DNA from: Enchytraeus crypticus
Taxonomy: Eukaryota; Annelida; Clitellata; Enchytraeida; Enchytraeidae
Direction of reading: 5' to 3'
Length of the DNA stretch: 64,000 nt
NCBI GenBank assembly: GCA_905160935.1
Contig: CAJHZI010000481.1
Span: 2,602,001-2,666,000 of the forward strand
The notes beneath the pieces were generated by a model. That model saw only the letters and a list, made by a program, of their open reading frames with translations. It was not told where the DNA came from and did no database searches. Position 1 is the first letter of the stretch. Each line of letters begins with the position of its first letter. Made by a program: the position numbers and the translations under genes. Positions 35,183-43,645 of this stretch are shown piece after piece.

Positions 35183-35495
35183 GTTATTATTCACCGTTCA
35201 GGTATCAGACTTGAGGACTATGGTGGAGGAGAGTATGTCGTCCTGGGAGGATCTCAACAGGCGCCAGAAGCTCATGACTCGAGCCACCACGCGCAGGAGG
35301 GCTCACTGTGTCCGTATAAATCCCGGAGCGGATATGGAAGAATACAGGCCGGACCCCAGGACTGTTCTTGTTCAGCATCTGTCCCTGAACATGCTCAATC
35401 TGAACATCCCCTTCTACTACATGCCGTCCTACATGGACTGGTACCTTGCCTCTCTGCGAAGTGCTAACGATAGCGACGAGGAAATGGTTGACTGA
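26948..35495 (+). CDS. Unrecognised four-exon gene, Ser-rich/acidic protein (about 419 aa)
   Basis: Exons 26948-27276, 32301-32822, 33711-33825 (or to 33873) and 35202-35495 join in frame (420 codons with stop; 436 if the longer third exon is used). The ATG has an in-frame TAA 33 bases upstream. The N terminus is Ser/Pro/Arg-rich and probably disordered (SSMSRSNPFESTGPDGRRVS, RSPANSRGSSPRQFRSQSSL). The middle is acidic ([21 protein letters not shown]). The C-terminal 200 residues have folded character: MTYNDMFEMCLKIREKQYCS, QLHEALRDEAAVMLQRTGFD, LRTMVEESMSSWEDLNRRQK and HLSLNMLNLNIPFYYMPSYM. No known domain, signal peptide or membrane segment recognised. Not assigned to a family. Confidence 0.75.
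27689..27828 (+). mobile_element. tRNA-derived SINE family A
   Basis: Perfect A box TGGCGAAGTCGG, B-box region GGTTTCAAATCCTGGGC, then GTCCGTCACTGACATCGC and GTGAGGAAACTGACGTTAAC. Ends in AGCTTTTAGCTTTAGC. Confidence 0.92.
27845..27910 (+). mobile_element. Family F repeat fragment
   Basis: AATAATAATAGTAATAATAA, GATTTAACGTCCTCACCCAG and ATGATGTCAGGGACAACA, followed by a (CT)n run to 27950. Confidence 0.65.
28023..28135 (+). mobile_element. Diverged SINE family A copy
   Basis: GAGCCGATAATGTATCGGCA, GCGGATCAGTAGGCACAGAG, TTTAAATCCAG and CCTGTCACTGAACTGAG keep the order of the SINE A modules. Confidence 0.55.
28588..28850 (-). mobile_element. tRNA-derived SINE family C, second copy
   Basis: On the minus strand AACTCTCGTAGGTTCGATTC (B box region at about 28730) and the 3' TAACATGTGGTATTAAACG shared with 25308-25515. 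The A box is eroded. Confidence 0.7.
29668..29841. repeat. 29-bp minisatellite, six units
   Basis: CCAATCCTGCGTTGTACTGA plus AGTCCCGTA repeated six times at exactly 29 bp with few changes. Intronic, noncoding. Confidence 0.95.
29957..30085 (+). mobile_element. tRNA-derived SINE family A, diverged
   Basis: TTGGGCTGGACCGGTGGCTT, AGCGTATCAGTATGTGCAAG, GGTTCAAATCTAGTACTCTT (near-perfect B box) and GGAAACTGACGTTAAACTTG. Confidence 0.75.
31862..31995 (-). mobile_element. tRNA-derived SINE family A, inverted
   Basis: Minus strand reads GAGCCAGTGGCAATGTCGGT, CCGCGGATCAGTATGTGCGG, GGTTCAAATCCTGGGCTC, CGCTTTCGTGTGAGGAAACT. One of the better conserved copies. Confidence 0.9.
32016..32300 (+). repeat. 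37-bp minisatellite abutting the exon 2 acceptor
   Basis: About 7.6 units of TGATTGATTTCATTAATTGA plus TACAATTATTCATTGAC. The array runs directly into the acceptor GATTGATTAG of the exon starting at 32301, so the polypyrimidine/branch region is repeat-derived. Confidence 0.93.
32301..32822 (+). CDS. Unknown gene, exon 2
   Basis: Acceptor GATTGATTAG ending at 32300, donor GTAAGT at 32823; phase 2 both sides. It encodes 174 residues: SGLNFDDSQYGGEDEDRESM, a Ser/Asn/Arg-rich part (SSQSSDGNRESRKPSK), acidic runs, and MTYNDMFEMCLKIREKQYCS at the end. Using a later AG at 32305 would break the frame. Confidence 0.8.
33368..33505 (+). mobile_element. Family D repeat, first of tandem pair
   Basis: ACGCTAGAATGGTCACACGG, TTGGTGAGCGCCCTGGCTCC, AATTGCTACAAAATTTTCTG, CGACCCTAGGTAAACTGGGC and TTCAAGGGAAGATGATGAAG. 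Confidence 0.85.
33509..33644 (+). mobile_element. Family D repeat, second of tandem pair
   Basis: Almost the same 136 bp as 33368-33505, directly following it; only scattered substitutions (CTAGGTTCC, GATAAATCT). This is a recent tandem duplication between exons 2 and 3. Confidence 0.88.
33711..33825 (+). CDS. Unknown gene, exon 3
   Basis: Acceptor TTATTTGAAG at 33701-33710; completes a Trp codon. It encodes QDQLHEALRDEAAVMLQRTG, FDAGSKDAVESVVFALRK. The donor is uncertain: AAG/GTTCCA at 33826 or TCG/GTTATT at 33874 both leave phase 0, as the next exon needs; neither is a strong site. Reading on gives only a D/N simple repeat. Confidence 0.7.
33885..34260 (+). repeat. GAT/AAT trinucleotide repeats in intron 3
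   Basis: GATGATGATAATAATGATGA and long AATAAT runs at 33885-33980, 34018-34110 and 34220-34260. The Asp/Asn-rich translation is not considered coding. Confidence 0.85.
34207..34445 (+). mobile_element. Family F repeat, left arm of an inverted pair
   Basis: AATAAAGATTAAATGTCCGT, TTCCTCATATAGGGATGATG, TCAGGGACGTTCCCCATCAC, ACGATCTGAAGAAACATGTG and AAAGATCCTAAACGGTGCCG. Its reverse complement is at 34980-35190. Confidence 0.82.
34455..34660. repeat. GGCTACATA nine-bp repeat
   Basis: About 20 units of GGCTACATA/GGCTGCATA/GGCTATAGA. Open frames (GYIGCIGYKGYRGYKGYIGC on +, SLCSLCSLCSV on -) come from the unit length being a multiple of 3. It fills the loop between inverted family F copies. Confidence 0.92.
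34905..34965. repeat. (CT)n microsatellite
   Basis: Imperfect CTCTCTCTCTCTCGCTCACT run. Noncoding. Confidence 0.9.
34980..35190 (-). mobile_element. Family F repeat, right arm of an inverted pair
   Basis: ACCGTTTTGGATCTTTTTCT, TCTTCAGCACATGTTTTTTC, GGACGTCCCTGACATCATCC, GAAAACGGACGTTAAACCTA and a TTATTATT run. It ends about 15 bp before the exon 4 acceptor. An additional member lies at 38195-38405. Confidence 0.82.
35202..35495 (+). CDS. Unknown gene, exon 4 (last exon)
   Basis: Acceptor TTCACCGTTCAG ending at 35201; phase 0; TGA ends at 35495. It encodes 97 residues: VSDLRTMVEESMSSWEDLNR, RATTRRRAHCVRINPGADME, HLSLNMLNLNIPFYYMPSYM, DWYLASLRSANDSDEEMVD. GC-richer than its surroundings and the most convincing coding exon of this gene. 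No family recognised. Confidence 0.85.
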   Translation, partial: VSDLRTMVEESMSSWEDLNRRQKLMTRATTRRRAHCVRINPGADMEEYRPDPRTVLVQHLSLNMLNLNIPFYYMPSYMDWYLASLRSANDSDEEMVD

Positions 35496-35509
35496 GTTTT
35501 ACAAATAAT

Positions 35510-35680
35510 ACTTCTAGTGACAGACTGCTGCCACGCTGATTATCGTCTACCAAGAGAGGGTTAACCTCTCTTATGATTACCTCTCAAGCCCTCATATATT
35601 GTCTTATGATAAACTTCTGGGCTAAAGCATAAATTACTACATCTAGTGACAGACTGCTGCCACGCTGATTATCGTCACTG
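35510..35680 (+). repeat. Direct repeat of about 38 bp in the 3' UTR region
   Basis: CTAGTGACAGACTGCTGCCA plus CGCTGATTATCGTC at 35514-35547 recurs at 35643-35676, 129 bp apart. Confidence 0.85.
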
Positions 35681-35772
35681 ATCTCGCTTTCGAGAGATGT
35701 TAACATCGGCTTCACAGTATTGTTAGACTTTTATAGTGCTATCTAAATAGTATCAATGTTAATCGCACGTTA

Positions 35773-35905
35773 AAAGCTACTAAGGCTAATGTTAACGTCA
35801 GTTTCCTCACTCGAAAGCGATTTCTGCGACGGGCTAGCCCAGGATTTGAACCCCGCACATACTGATTCGCGATCGAATATCTTACAGACATCGCCACTGG
35901 CTCCA
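35773..35905 (-). mobile_element. tRNA-derived SINE family A, inverted
   Basis: Minus strand: GGAGCCAGTGGCGATGTCTG, CGCGAATCAGTATGTGCGGG, GGTTCAAATCCTGGGCTAGC, TTTCGAGTGAGGAAACTGAC. AATAAA at 35948-35953, just after it, could serve the preceding gene. Confidence 0.92.
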
Positions 35906-37795
35906 TTGGCATATATAATAGTATATATAAGTAATATTTACTATTTTAATAAACCGAAAATGGTTACTATAAATATAAATTAGTTTTAACATTTTAATTT
36001 GTTATACGTATATTACAATAGTGATGAGAAATTGGTGGAGAGAGCAATAATTAGTCAACGGACTATAAAAATAGATTTATTTGTTTATTTTAAGTGTTAT
36101 AAAGAAGTAAAAGTATTTTTTTAAAGTAGAGAGTACTTTAACAGAGATTTTGAAGAATAATAGGTTTTCTTTAATAGGATATAAAATATACTTGAAATGC
36201 AAATACATATTACGAATCCCAACCTCATTATTTCTCCGCAAAACCAGACGTTCTAATTTTTAGTTCTTTCCATTAATCACTACTAGTGTTTTACAAGTAT
36301 GTTTCACTTAGTTTTTCGCTCTAGCACACTATCAACAACTGCAGTAACGCTACCATTTCGTGACTCTATTATATGTAAAGATTCAACAACAGCAGCAACA
36401 ACAACAAAGTAATTAGAGTGCTACTGTCGTCCATGACAACTTTGAACACTATGGTACCAAATCCGACTAGCAGAGTGTGGGGTTCAAAACGATACGTACC
36501 AAAATCCGGGAAATCAGTCCAAAGATGGGTTCTAGTGGAAAGAAGGTTTACGTATTGGTCTCAATTCCTGTGCAATGGGTGGATAGGAGAGGTCAAAGAT
36601 AAAAGCTTTTAACCGCTCATGAAACTGTTCTTAAAGAAGAAGAGAATGATCAGGAGAAGATGAGGGAGTGCGCAAAGTAGAAGGAAGAGAATTCCACATC
36701 TGTGGAATCGTGTGCTGGAAGAAAATTAATTACTCGCTACGAGACTTGGTCTCTCTAGAGTAATTAATTTAGAGGACCTACTAGATGATTGCAAGGAAAG
36801 AGGAAGGCTGCCTAGCTAGTAGTAAGTGGAATATATAGCCTTTGCCTGGAGTGGTGATAGATGGTATGTCAGAGAAGCTGCTTTTAAACAATGCGTTCTC
36901 TAACTTTGAGCATTGATTTTTACTGAGCATTGAATTTTTACTTTTAACTTGGAATTGTATGTGCTTGCGGAAGATGAATTGAAAGTCAAATCTAGCAGAT
37001 TGCAATTAAATCTAGAAGATATATTTAAATCAGTGCGCTTTCTCTATTTGATATTCTATCTATATCGTGTAAGATTTAAATTTCAAGATATAACCTAGGG
37101 ATATTTGCAAGTGTTGATATTACGTTTGTTGCAGTGGTTTTAGTTGCAAAGTTTTTGTGCTATCGGTATAGACCTATTCATGAACAAAAATTTCAAACAC
37201 CGATAAATAATTGTTAGAAAAACTATTTTACTTCAAATTGCACATAACCCATTAGAACTGGTTTTATTTCTAATTAATTATCAATGATAACATAACATTA
37301 CGCCTACTTTGTAGATAATTTCGAATAGCGTATTTTTTGTATACTTGTGTACAGAATATCATTGATAGTCTCAATTAATGACTTTAGTCAAATGCATTAT
37401 AATTAATTTGTATTGACCAATATTAACCTAAAATTGCTGATATGGTTCGATCACACTTTGCTTAAAATTATTCCAAATTCATATTCTCAGCCTACTGTGA
37501 TCTTAAGAAGTTCAGCAAAGGACACTCCAGTGACCAGCTAGTTGATACTATTACAAAATTAAGCTTTTACCGTGCCAGCCAGCTGAAAGTTATTAGCTTC
37601 AACACTGTCTTCTGAAGTGGTTTTCATGTGTTTTCCTACCTCGTTATCAGCCGCAACTGACTGTTATTTAACACCTGAATGTTTTGAGGGAACCATATTT
37701 ATCCCGTACTCTGCAACACCATCTATGCCAGTGTGCCACTGTACTATTTTGATTTTATAATTTAATGGAAACAGTGTTCTGATATACGAGCTTAA

Positions 37796-37860
37796 AAAAG
37801 TCTAATGTTAACGTCAGTTTCCTCACTCGAAAGCTACGTCGGTGACGGGCGAACCCAGGA
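37796..37860 (-). mobile_element. SINE family A, truncated
   Basis: AATGTTAACGTCAGTTTCCT and CACTCGAAAGCTACGTCGGT, then CGGGCGAACCCAGGA. Only the 3' half is present, cut just before the B box. Confidence 0.8.
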
Positions 37861-37954
37861 GGAGAGAATGAGAAGAAAGATGAGTGAATATGTGGATTAC
37901 TCATTGGAATGTAGTCATACAAATTGCTGGGTTACTTATTCAGTCAAAATTAAA

Positions 37955-38095
37955 GGCTAAAAGCTAAAGCTAAGTTTAACGTCAGTTTTAGTCTCTTAAG
38001 CATATCTGTGATAATACGAGCACTGAATTTAAACCCTGCACCTACTGATCAACATTCGGACAAATTACCGACATGCTACCGGCTCAGCCAAATAA
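37955..38095 (-). mobile_element. SINE family A, diverged
   Basis: AGCTAAGTTTAACGTCAGTT, TTTAAACCCTGCACCTACTG, ATTACCGACATGCTACCGGC. Module order matches the family on the minus strand. Confidence 0.7.
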
Positions 38096-38194
38096 TATAC
38101 TTTAATCACGATTTCACGCTGGATAATAGTGTAAAATTTGATTATGGAACATTTCTTCTTCTCTTTCAACTTTCTGTAGTAAGCTAAGACTTAC

Positions 38195-38405
38195 CTTTTC
38201 CCACCGTAGATTTAATCGATCTACCCGACCATTTTTGATCACCGGACCGGCTTTCGTTTAGCACCTTACTTCTCAGCACATTTCTTTTGCAGATTTATTT
38301 GGGTGTATTGATCTGTAGTGATGTGTGCTGTGGGGACGTCCCTGACATCATCCTTGGATGAGGAAACGGACGTTAAACCTTTATTATTCTTATTCTTATT
38401 ATTAT
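38195..38405 (-). mobile_element. Family F repeat (TTA-tailed)
   Basis: TGATCACCGGACCGGC, CTTCTCAGCACATTTCTTTT, GTGGGGACGTCCCTGACATC, GGATGAGGAAACGGACGTTA and a TTATTATT tail. Close to 34980-35190. Confidence 0.82.
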
Positions 38406-39151
38406 TATTTGAATTCGCTAGTCTTAAGCCTAATTCCTACAAACTGATCAAATAAAGCGAGGAGTATAAAATCATTCACGCTGGGTATCAACTGCACGAA
38501 ATACAAGAAACGCTCAATAGTTACAGTTCTGTAGTTCTCTATAGTTTCAGAAACGCTCGTCGCTGATGAACTCTTCAGATAAAGAAAAATTGATGCGAAT
38601 CTGGTTTAACTTTCTAAATTTAAATATAAGTAATAGGAACAGAACACAAGAAATTCTATCCAGAATGCTTTCTTGCGTAACAACTAAATTATATCTACAT
38701 TTACAATGTTAGATATAAGTCAAAGTTAGCTAAACACATAGGCCTATTAGGCATCTACAGACACCGAGCTAAGATTTGCATCGTTATAAAAAACAAAAAG
38801 CAGAATAATTCTGAAAAGAGAAAATAACAAAACCAGAGCTAAACGACAACGACAGAAGCAAATGGCTGTTTGTGGATGAAGTCAGGGCTTTGTTACGATA
38901 CTACAAATACATGTAAGTGTACATAATGTAGGCCTAGTGACGAAATACCTTATCCTGCTAATAGCATACAACGCAGATCAAATGAAAAGTCTCAGTGAAT
39001 TTCGTATTCCTTTGTGTATTTCTCTTTATTTGTATTTCTCTAGCTTATTTAAACATTAGTATTCGATAAGAAAGAGAAACTGATAGCCGTACACGCCTTT
39101 CACGGCGGTTGTAAACGTAGCGTATATACATGTAGCTAAACGGTTACATAA

Positions 39152-39189
39152 ATTTCTTCGACCCTTTCTTGAGAAAGGGTCGAAGAAAT
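39152..39189. repeat. Perfect 38-bp palindrome
   Basis: Arms 39152-39169 and 39172-39189 (ATTTCTTCGACCCTTTCT) are perfect reverse complements around a 2-base centre. Confidence 0.95.
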
Positions 39190-42100
39190 ACAGAGGTGGA
39201 AGAAAGTGCTATTGGAAAGTGTTAAAATCTACTCAAGGTAAAAGAAATAACATGAGTAGATTAAACGAATTGAAAAAGTTAATTCCATAGCAATCAGACT
39301 AATTCATCAAAGGAAGTAGGTCATATATATTGAGGGATGAAATGGAAATTGATAAAGTGGAAGGACTCTAGTAACGTGTCCAGGAATGGTGGGTAGTCGG
39401 TTTAGTGTCTGGATGAATAACAAGATTCAATTGGATGGCGCGAATTAATGCCTTTGAACATCTAAAAAACTGTCACAAAATTGTATAATTTTGTATGCAG
39501 GCCGGTTTATTGATAAGAATTGAACGCAGTAACTGCTAAGTTCTAAATTTAATTTACGGAGTCTGCTACATTAGTCTCATATACTGTACATGTATATTTG
39601 CTGTGGTAGAGAATGTTAAGCAAAAAATATTGACTTAATATTCTGAGTTGATTTTCTTCTGATGTCAGCAATTAAATAACTTTCGAATAACTGAAGTAGA
39701 ATATTGGTTTTGGAAACAAAAGATCTCTGGCTAAATATCCCGTATCACTTGGCTGAATGACCTCTCCTTAAATATGTTCATTCAATTCAACAAATGCAAA
39801 CAAAATAATCTTCCATAAAATTAATGAAGAATCAGAAACAATAGTATGTAATTTTTAGTAACGAAAATATTATTAGCAAACACGGTCTTATAATTATTAG
39901 AGGTAAGCAAGCACAATTAGAAGCTCAAAAAGAACCATAAATAAGAACAGGGTTGAAAACAGATCACATGCAAGCATATTACGAGTATAGTTAGTATCGT
40001 TTTGCTTTTTCTGCAGTTGTTTCATCAGAATATTATTTGTAGGTGTTAATACTTTTTATGTAATAGCATTTATGTAGGATGATATTGCGTATTGTACAAT
40101 TCTATATTCCCTTAAATACTGTTAAATTTAATAAAAAAAAAAACGACAGTAGACTGCATTAAATTTAGCCATCATATTGACAATAAACGATCTCTATACT
40201 TATATATATTAATTATTACTCATAGTTCTAACATATAATGCACGGGTATTGTAATATTTACTTAATGACTGCGTATTGAATCAAAAAGCGTAAAAGCTTT
40301 ATTTACGATTAAACTCTGACAAACTCAACTATTACTTTACCAACTTACATAAAAAATAAAATAATAAAATACTGTTATCGGACAGAACTAAGGCTAACAT
40401 TAAATCTCAGATATCCTATTTGAAAACCAATGACTTTACCACCAAGTCATCTAGACATGTGCCACATAATACGTGGAATATTAGCACCATTAAAATCCAT
40501 TTAAAATTATTCTGTACCCGTTTAGTACGCATGTAAAATAGGTCCCGAAGGAAATATTACTTCCATTTTAGTGCAGAGCCCCGGCAAGGCCCTAGCGCTC
40601 AGAGCCCCGGTACACTCAGCTTACCCCCCCCCCCCCCGCCTCAAGTGCAGGTCTGGGGCGCCTAGACATTCAGCCCTTGCACTAGAAATTCTATTCTAAA
40701 AGTCACAACTTTTGCAGCATATCATATATTCGTCATCTGAGAACTGAACGTTTCACTACGTGTCGAAAACAAATCTAGCATAAAGCATGTAGTTGAATTT
40801 GTGATATTTAGTCACGTTGCCGCATTCAGTTCATTTGCCAGAAAACTGAAGCCTGCCAAGCGATCGGAAAGAAATTCGCCTGAAAACATTACAGAGGGGA
40901 ATAATTTGTCAATTTACACTTAGTAAATTCTATCTCGCTACTGCAAAACCAATTGCGAATTTGGTTACAAGGAATAGAAATCAATCTTCCTTAATAGAGT
41001 CTATATTCATCTCGATCTATTATAGTTTAAGAGAAGGCGCCTTGCAATGATGCTCATGTAAATACACTACATCACTACTTTGTCGATAGAAAAAGTGAAG
41101 AACGAAATGATAATTCATTCTTCTGATTACTCATAGATTTTCTGATTACATTTATCACTGAAGTTGTCATGTCCTTCATATATGACTGAGTGCATCTACG
41201 TGATACGATGATAACCAAAACACGAATGTGTTTAATTTGCTTCTTTTGGTCAACAATTTTTAATTACAATATCTGAATTTATTCACATAATTTATAAATC
41301 GTATAGCGGATCTTTATTGTCAAATCGCAATAAATCTAAATAATAAATAGTTACAATACATTTTAAAGTCAACTTTTATTGTCGAGGCCCAAATTAAAAT
41401 TAAGCATTATCCACCATTTAACACTTATTTTCATTTAATGATAAATATCAGATCAACAAGAACAAACAAAAGAAAGAACAATATCAGAGAATTTATAGAT
41501 TAAAACGCTATAACTCCATATAATAAATTATACCTTGATTACCGAGTCGAAAACAAAGAACAGTAACAAAGAACAAAGCTTCCTAAAAATCGTAAATAAC
41601 AAAAAGCCAAATTCTATGAAGGAGAAATAGCTATCGGTAGATATCATACTTAAATGGTGGTTAAGAAATCTATATTGTGACCAGTTAAGATCCAAATCCC
41701 TTCAAGAATATACCCGTACAAGTATGTATTTTATATTGAACGAAAAATGATTAAGTTATTTGTAAAATATATAACATTATATTTTCATCTGCTGTTGATC
41801 ATAAAGTTTCGGTCGGATTTGTAAAAGATACGATAGAGAGAAGCTTTCATAGTAATTACAGTAATTTCAAGTACAAAATTCACTATTAGGCTACGTGTAG
41901 TTACAAGTAGTAAGCAACATAAATCTTAGTTTTTAAAATCTCACTTTTAAATTATATAAATATTATAGATATTCATATTCAGCATTTTTTATAATCAAAC
42001 TTTGATAATATCATTAATGTACAGCAGAATGAAGTAAATATTAGAAATATATTGCTTGGAAAATAACTAAGGGGCAAGTTCTAGGCCTCAATTATCATTG

Positions 42101-43571
42101 ACAAAATAAACTTTTTGTGAGTGATTTATTTAAGTAAATTACTGATTGATAAATATGATTACCCGTAAAAGAATTTATGAATAACTATTTCAAGTAGCGT
42201 GCAGAATCCTATTTTTCTTGCTACAAATGTAAGTGCCACGTTCAAGCGACGAAATCGCCTCTAGCTGATTTCGTCGATATTTGCTTCATTTTTTCAGGCA
42301 AAGCTTGGATTACACGATACGCATGTACATGTATGAAGAACCATGTAACAGAAGAATACAATGCATTGTTGAGCTAAAATTGCAGGTCAGAGTTGGTCTA
42401 TTTAGTTCTGGCAGGCAGAAAGTTTAGTAATTGTTCGCCATTATGTGACCCGATAATTTAACATTTTGGAAAACATAATCAATCATGCCGACATAGACCT
42501 ATACAAGTACATGCATAATAATATTCCATAATGTAGGTCTTCAAACACCAAGAACCCGGAGATAAGAAAATAAATTTAGCAGATAGTGAGATGAGTAAGT
42601 ACATGAGCACTAAATCCAGTTTCCACATACATGTATATTCTAAACTTCAGTAATGTTACAGTAAATGTCTACAATACTTTAAGCAGCCATAAGATGAATT
42701 AACCAGACCGTTCGTGCAATGAGCATCAGAACTTATCCCGGTCTTGAAGCCGTCAAGACACGAGGCAGGCGCCTGGGGTGTCTCTGCTATTGAGCCTTCA
42801 GCTTAATATTGAATAATTAAGAATTTTGAATTAAGAATTCTGGTTTCTTAATTTTGAATATTTATAGTAAATAATGTATTCCCCTTTGATGTGTAAAAGA
42901 AAACAAAGAATTACGTAAATTTGATATTTCAAAACATTTATACGAAATTTTATGTGATATTTGGTTGAGATACGAAATCTATGAATGCTTCGAAAGTTTT
43001 GTTACAAATAAAATTTATAACGCAAGAACTAGTCTCTGAGTTTGCATACCAAACCGATTTAAAATTAGTATAATTTAGAAACGAAAGATAGAAATTAAAT
43101 TTCGATTCACCTTTAACCTATCGACCTAAGAAGTTGCCAACCGTACAGTAGGAGACAAACGCAAAAGCATTAAACGAACTAAACCACATAAATATCTTAG
43201 CAATACATCTGAACTCGGAGTCATCCTTACATGTACTTCATCATCTTTTACTGAAGCGGGAATAACGTCAAACTTCAACCCGAAGACACATAAGCCACTG
43301 GATAGCGAGAGAATTACAAATCCAACCATTTCCACTGATACGCAAGCGAGATTCTTAACCAAAGAGCCACAGAGATAAACCAAGTATTCTAAGCATATGT
43401 TCAAGATCCAATAAGTTGTTTCTGGTTGCTGTATGTTTTGTTAATTTTGGTTGTTGCATACGTTGCTGTTGTTATCATTATTGCTAGCTTTCTAACAACT
43501 ACATGGTCAATATGGCAATCAGGGCGCTCGCTATAGGATGAGCTCCGTAGTGATAAAGCCACGGAGAAGGG

Positions 43572-43645
43572 CTACACCGTGTTGCGGGCCCTAGCCAATG
43601 TAGTGAGGGCCATGGCAGCGCTTATCTCTTTCCAATATAGGTCGT
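43572..43645 (-). CDS. mkx: mkx last exon (YWKEI motif)
   Basis: Acceptor ACCAGCAAG (AG at 43647-43646), TAG at 43574-43572. It completes an Asp codon and encodes DLYWKEISAAMALTTLARAR then NTV. Vertebrate MKX has DDTYWKEINAAMALTNLAQG at this place, so the tiny exon is convincing despite a weak pyrimidine tract. Ends soon after the motif, so this protein is shorter at the C terminus than vertebrate MKX. Confidence 0.9.

Larger units (their letters stand above)
35906..43571. other. Intergenic region
   Basis: About 7.7 kb with no recognisable gene. It holds a family G copy (36412-36490), SINE A fragments (37796-37860, 37955-38095), a family F copy (38195-38405), a perfect 38-bp palindrome (39152-39189), a C14 run at about 40624-40637 and otherwise AT-rich unique sequence. 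Open frames at 36418-36612 and 43126-43404 have no supporting features. Confidence 0.65.

Noticed and set aside
43126..43404. 92-codon minus-strand frame as a further mkx exon
   Set aside because: Not similar to MKX, and the phase-matched last exon with the YWKEI motif is at 43645-43572 upstream of it.
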